From the NCBI RefSeq assembly GCF_047495875.1, contig NC_092459.1:96505560-96569559 (forward strand): a DNA stretch of 64,000 bases. Reading direction: 5' to 3'. The stretch comes from Pithys albifrons albifrons (taxonomy: Eukaryota > Chordata > Aves > Passeriformes > Thamnophilidae). Positions 60,957 through 64,000 of the stretch are shown in pieces (within the stretch, counting starts at the first letter, position 1; each line of letters begins with the position of its first letter). Under the pieces are notes generated by a model. The model saw only the letters and a list, made by a program, of their open reading frames with translations, was not told the origin of the DNA and made no database searches. The position numbers were made by a program, and so were the translations under genes.

Positions 60957-63886
60957 TTGTTCTACAGACTGTGCTATCAGTGATAGAAGAGGGCTTCCTG
61001 AGGACCACTGGAACCATTGGGCTTATCTACTGGGGATGCCTATTTCAATACATAACCTGCAAGGAGATGCTGAAATACTCCACAAGTCCCTGCCTTGCTT
61101 TATAACTATACTTCTGAGAGAGCCCAGAATCAAGCCCTTAGGAGCCACGTCCCCTGCTCTTCAAAAAAATATCTTGTTTTTCTTTAAAGTGCTTTCACTT
61201 ACTTTGTTTGTCAAACTACATCATTCTTCATGTTTGATGCCATTTTCTGCCTTTTCTTTTTAGATTGTTAATCCCTTCTAGCCTAAAGACCCTATGTAAA
61301 TTGTTTACCTCTTCCCTGGCAGAGCTCAGCATGTACTTGTCCATCTCCACTCAACATTCACATGTTCATCGAGTCAGCTTGGGATAACAATGTGATGGCA
61401 CACTCAGGTCTATCATTGTCACAGTGCTGGCTGGGAGGTTTTCATTTTGCTCCGTTAAGAAGTGCAGTATTTGTACAGACATAAAAATATATAAAAGATC
61501 ATGTCTATCTTTGGATTCTGCAGAAGTGTTCCCCACTGAGTTCCTAGTACCTAAGTTAACTCTTTGCCCAGAACGAATATGCAGCATCCCAAACATTGAG
61601 TGAGTGAATGGAAAGCCAGAAATAGAGCCCTGAAGATCAATAGATTTGACTGAGAAAGCGTTTGCATTCTCAGGGGTAGAGATCATTGTGTTTCTAAGTG
61701 GATCAGAGATATGATCCTTGGCTGCTGTGAATGGAATGGAAACTGGATGCCATCAGCGGGAGATACGAGTGCTGATGCAGTGAGGTAATGTGGTAAGGAA
61801 TAGCAGAATGGAAGGAATGCAGTGCCACTGCCCTGAGGAATCTTAAAATTAGCTCAATCTGGTATTCAAATGCTGAGGGAGCGGGAGGGCATGGAAAGCA
61901 TAGCATTTTCACAAGAAAATAATTTCTGAAATAGGAAAGGTGTCACTTGATTTCTCTGGACAATCTGCTTGAGTGGCATTTAGTAATAGAATCAGTCCTC
62001 CCCATATGAATGTAGCAAGTAGGTGACTTCACCTCTTCTCAAGTTAGTGTAAGGAGCTGGTACTTTGACCACCAAGACATCTTCAGTGAGGATACCACGT
62101 GTGGGCCAGGCAGCCAGGGAAGCCAAAGTGGGATGTCTGACTACCATGCACAGGAACTGCCACAAACAGAAGGTCACCATGTATGGGGCACACCAACACG
62201 TGTGGAGCATGCCTTGTGAGCCATCTCCTTTGAACAGTGGCTCACTGTTCTGTCAGTCAAGACCTATCAGGTAACTCACAACTGGCAACTCATTACAAAC
62301 CTGCCGCCAATCTCACCAGAGTCACCACAACCCTGGGAACGAAAGGTAGCATTGAAAAATGATGGATTAGTTCTACTGAAAGGCAAACTAAGTTCAACCT
62401 CAAATGGATGATACTTTTACAAGAAAAATCTCAGAAGAAAGGTTAAGTTTTTCTATAGATTCTGTAAAGATCAGACCAGGCATTGTGTCTGCTTTGAATG
62501 ACATCAGCAGTTAGTTTCATTTTTGTGTCTGATGAGAGCAAGGTTAGCCTGAAAATTAATATAATGACTCCATCCAAAATGTAGCTGCCTTAGTAGGGTT
62601 CTTAGGCCATTGATTGTCTCCTCTCTAAAGTCAAGATGATACTGCTTGGTTTATTCAGAGAAGGTAGTCACCTTTTCTACCCTCCACATGAAAGATAATA
62701 CAGTTCCAACACACAATGGTTATTAACCTTTCACAATAATTTCTATTATTGTTAGAAATGCAGAGGATAAAGCATAACTCCAAGTCTACCTCAGGGTTAT
62801 ACTTCAGGTGCTAGAAGCAGGAACTGTGAATAAAATATTCACATTGATGGCGATATTTTGAAACTGTGTACTGTAATGCTTGTAATTATGACTACCCTAA
62901 TTTTCTCCTATTCAAAATTACAGGGTATTCCTTACCCCTTCTGCATGTTAAAAATGCCATAGCCACAGGACAGTTGGAACCTGCTGGCAGGCAATCAAAC
63001 TCCCAAGACAAGTAAACGCACACACCACAGCTGCTTTTCTGCTACATGCTGTCCCAGTAAAGAAGGACTGAAGTCTAAATGAAGATGGGGTCTGACTGCA
63101 AAGTCTACATGCAGATTTTACGATTGAAGGTTGCTTGGTACCTATTACAAAGTCTAACCGTGGACACTAAATTGTGTTTTACATACTTAAAAAGCATTAT
63201 ATTAACATTTCCATCAAAAGAGTTTAAAAAAAAAAAGGAAAAAAACCACCTGATTAGGCACAATTCTCAGTGAGTGATATCTGCCTGGCACAGAGCAGAC
63301 TGGGTCATGTCAAGGAGATGGTGATACACACCATCCTTACGCCAACCCCAAATTCTCTATTATCAGCACTTCTAAATTCTGCTGCTCTTCTACCAACTGC
63401 AGGCACTGGGCAAGCAGAAAAGGCAGAAGTGAAATAAAGCTCTGTCATGCCATCTCCCTGAATCACACAGTGCTCAGCAGAAGAACAGAGGCAGTGGTGC
63501 AGGTTGAGAATTAAATAAAATAAAAAGGAGGAAAATTCTCATTGCTGGTCCCAAAGGATCTCCTCCTTTATAGGGGAAAAGCCTTGCCAGGACTTTGCAA
63601 TCAGATGATAGCACCCCTGCATTGTTCAAGCACTGTCAAGGGGCGTTACACTCAGAAGATAATCCAGCCCTTGAACTCCCTAGGTACTGGTTTTAAATAC
63701 CTCTGATGAGATCCAACTGCAGCCTATCTGGGCACGCCTCAAACATCTAGCATCACATTTGGTTATGTCTACAAAAACACCAGCTAGGAAGAAAGAGATA
63801 ATGAAGAATGATATTACAGTCTTTTATTTGAGCAAAAGCTAAACATATGGATCCTAGCATCGAAAGTATGGAATCTGTGATAAAAA

Positions 63887-63904
63887 CATATGGATATCCA
63901 TATG
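63887..63904. repeat. Perfect 18-bp palindrome
   Basis: CATATGGAT is followed directly by its reverse complement ATCCATATG. A related ACATATGGATCC occurs about 45 bases upstream (63842-63854). The two-fold symmetry could bind a dimeric protein or form a cruciform, but nothing else in the surroundings supports a function. Confidence 0.85.
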
Positions 63905-64000
63905 GGGGGAAAAAAACAAGCAAAAAAAAAAAAGGCTTCTTGGCCAGAAATTCTGCTTTTGCATTTTTATCCTGTATGCACAGTGCACCCCCTTCCCTCT

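Larger units (their letters stand above)
58839..64000. other. Non-coding DNA, no gene seen
   Basis: A GC-shifted patch follows at about 58850-58970, then plain AT-rich DNA. Open frames reach 122 codons (60895-61263 plus) without recognisable domains. An (AT)7 microsatellite lies at 60943, A-runs near 63226 and 63920, and a palindrome at 63887. Confidence 0.7.

Noticed and set aside
61255..61300. Possible old repeat tail (TTTTAGATTGTTAATCCCTTCTAG)
   Set aside because: It resembles the TAGATTGTAAGCTC end of amniote repeats only over a dozen bases.

Overview
The window looks like vertebrate nuclear DNA, most likely from a bird. It is AT-rich and CpG-poor, and I see no bacterial-style gene packing, rRNA or tRNA genes, or CRISPR array. 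The clearest lineage marker is a 5'-truncated CR1 LINE tail at about 12686-12795 (minus strand). It ends in a CATAGAAT-type terminal octamer and carries the avian-type CR1 3' sequence. Interspersed-repeat density is otherwise low and the remaining recognisable repeats are old and eroded, which fits a bird better than a mammal or turtle. The species, chromosome and neighbouring genes cannot be read from this sequence.

I find no supportable protein-coding gene. The longest open frames are about 120-150 codons. None shows a recognisable domain, a Kozak-plus-domain combination or a consistent exon series, and open frames overlap on both strands as expected by chance in 64 kb. The window is best described as a gene desert or the interior of a very large intron.

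Layout. 1-12.7 kb: plain non-coding DNA with a G-quadruplex motif (1093-1119), A/C-rich tracts and two degenerate amniote repeats with self-complementary arms (5808-5916, 10648-10745). 12.7-18.4 kb: the CR1 relic, two AT-rich candidate conserved elements with clustered homeodomain cores (13125-13390, 14195-14420), a small local duplication with a 26-nt palindrome (15375-15462) and a CpG-retaining island-like patch (18070-18380). 18.4-30.8 kb: the barest part, with microsatellites, poly-T and one coding-like but unidentified patch (20570-21260). 30.8-37.3 kb: several candidate regulatory elements, best at 31360-31790, and a MIR-like relic (32703-32782). 40.7-49.1 kb: the richest stretch for candidate conserved elements (40740-41300, 43680-43990, 44030-44240, 48740-49020), plus two neighbouring hairpins (46349-46399, 46525-46559). 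49.7-51.1 kb: a cluster of MIR-like and other ancient repeats. 57.3-58.9 kb: two further ancient amniote repeats flanking a candidate conserved element (57950-58200). The window ends with an 18-bp perfect palindrome (63887-63904).

Together, blocks that look constrained in a gene-free, repeat-poor background suggest a regulatory desert of the kind that often surrounds developmental genes. That is inference. No alignment was possible here, and the conserved-element calls rest on motif clustering and CpG retention only.
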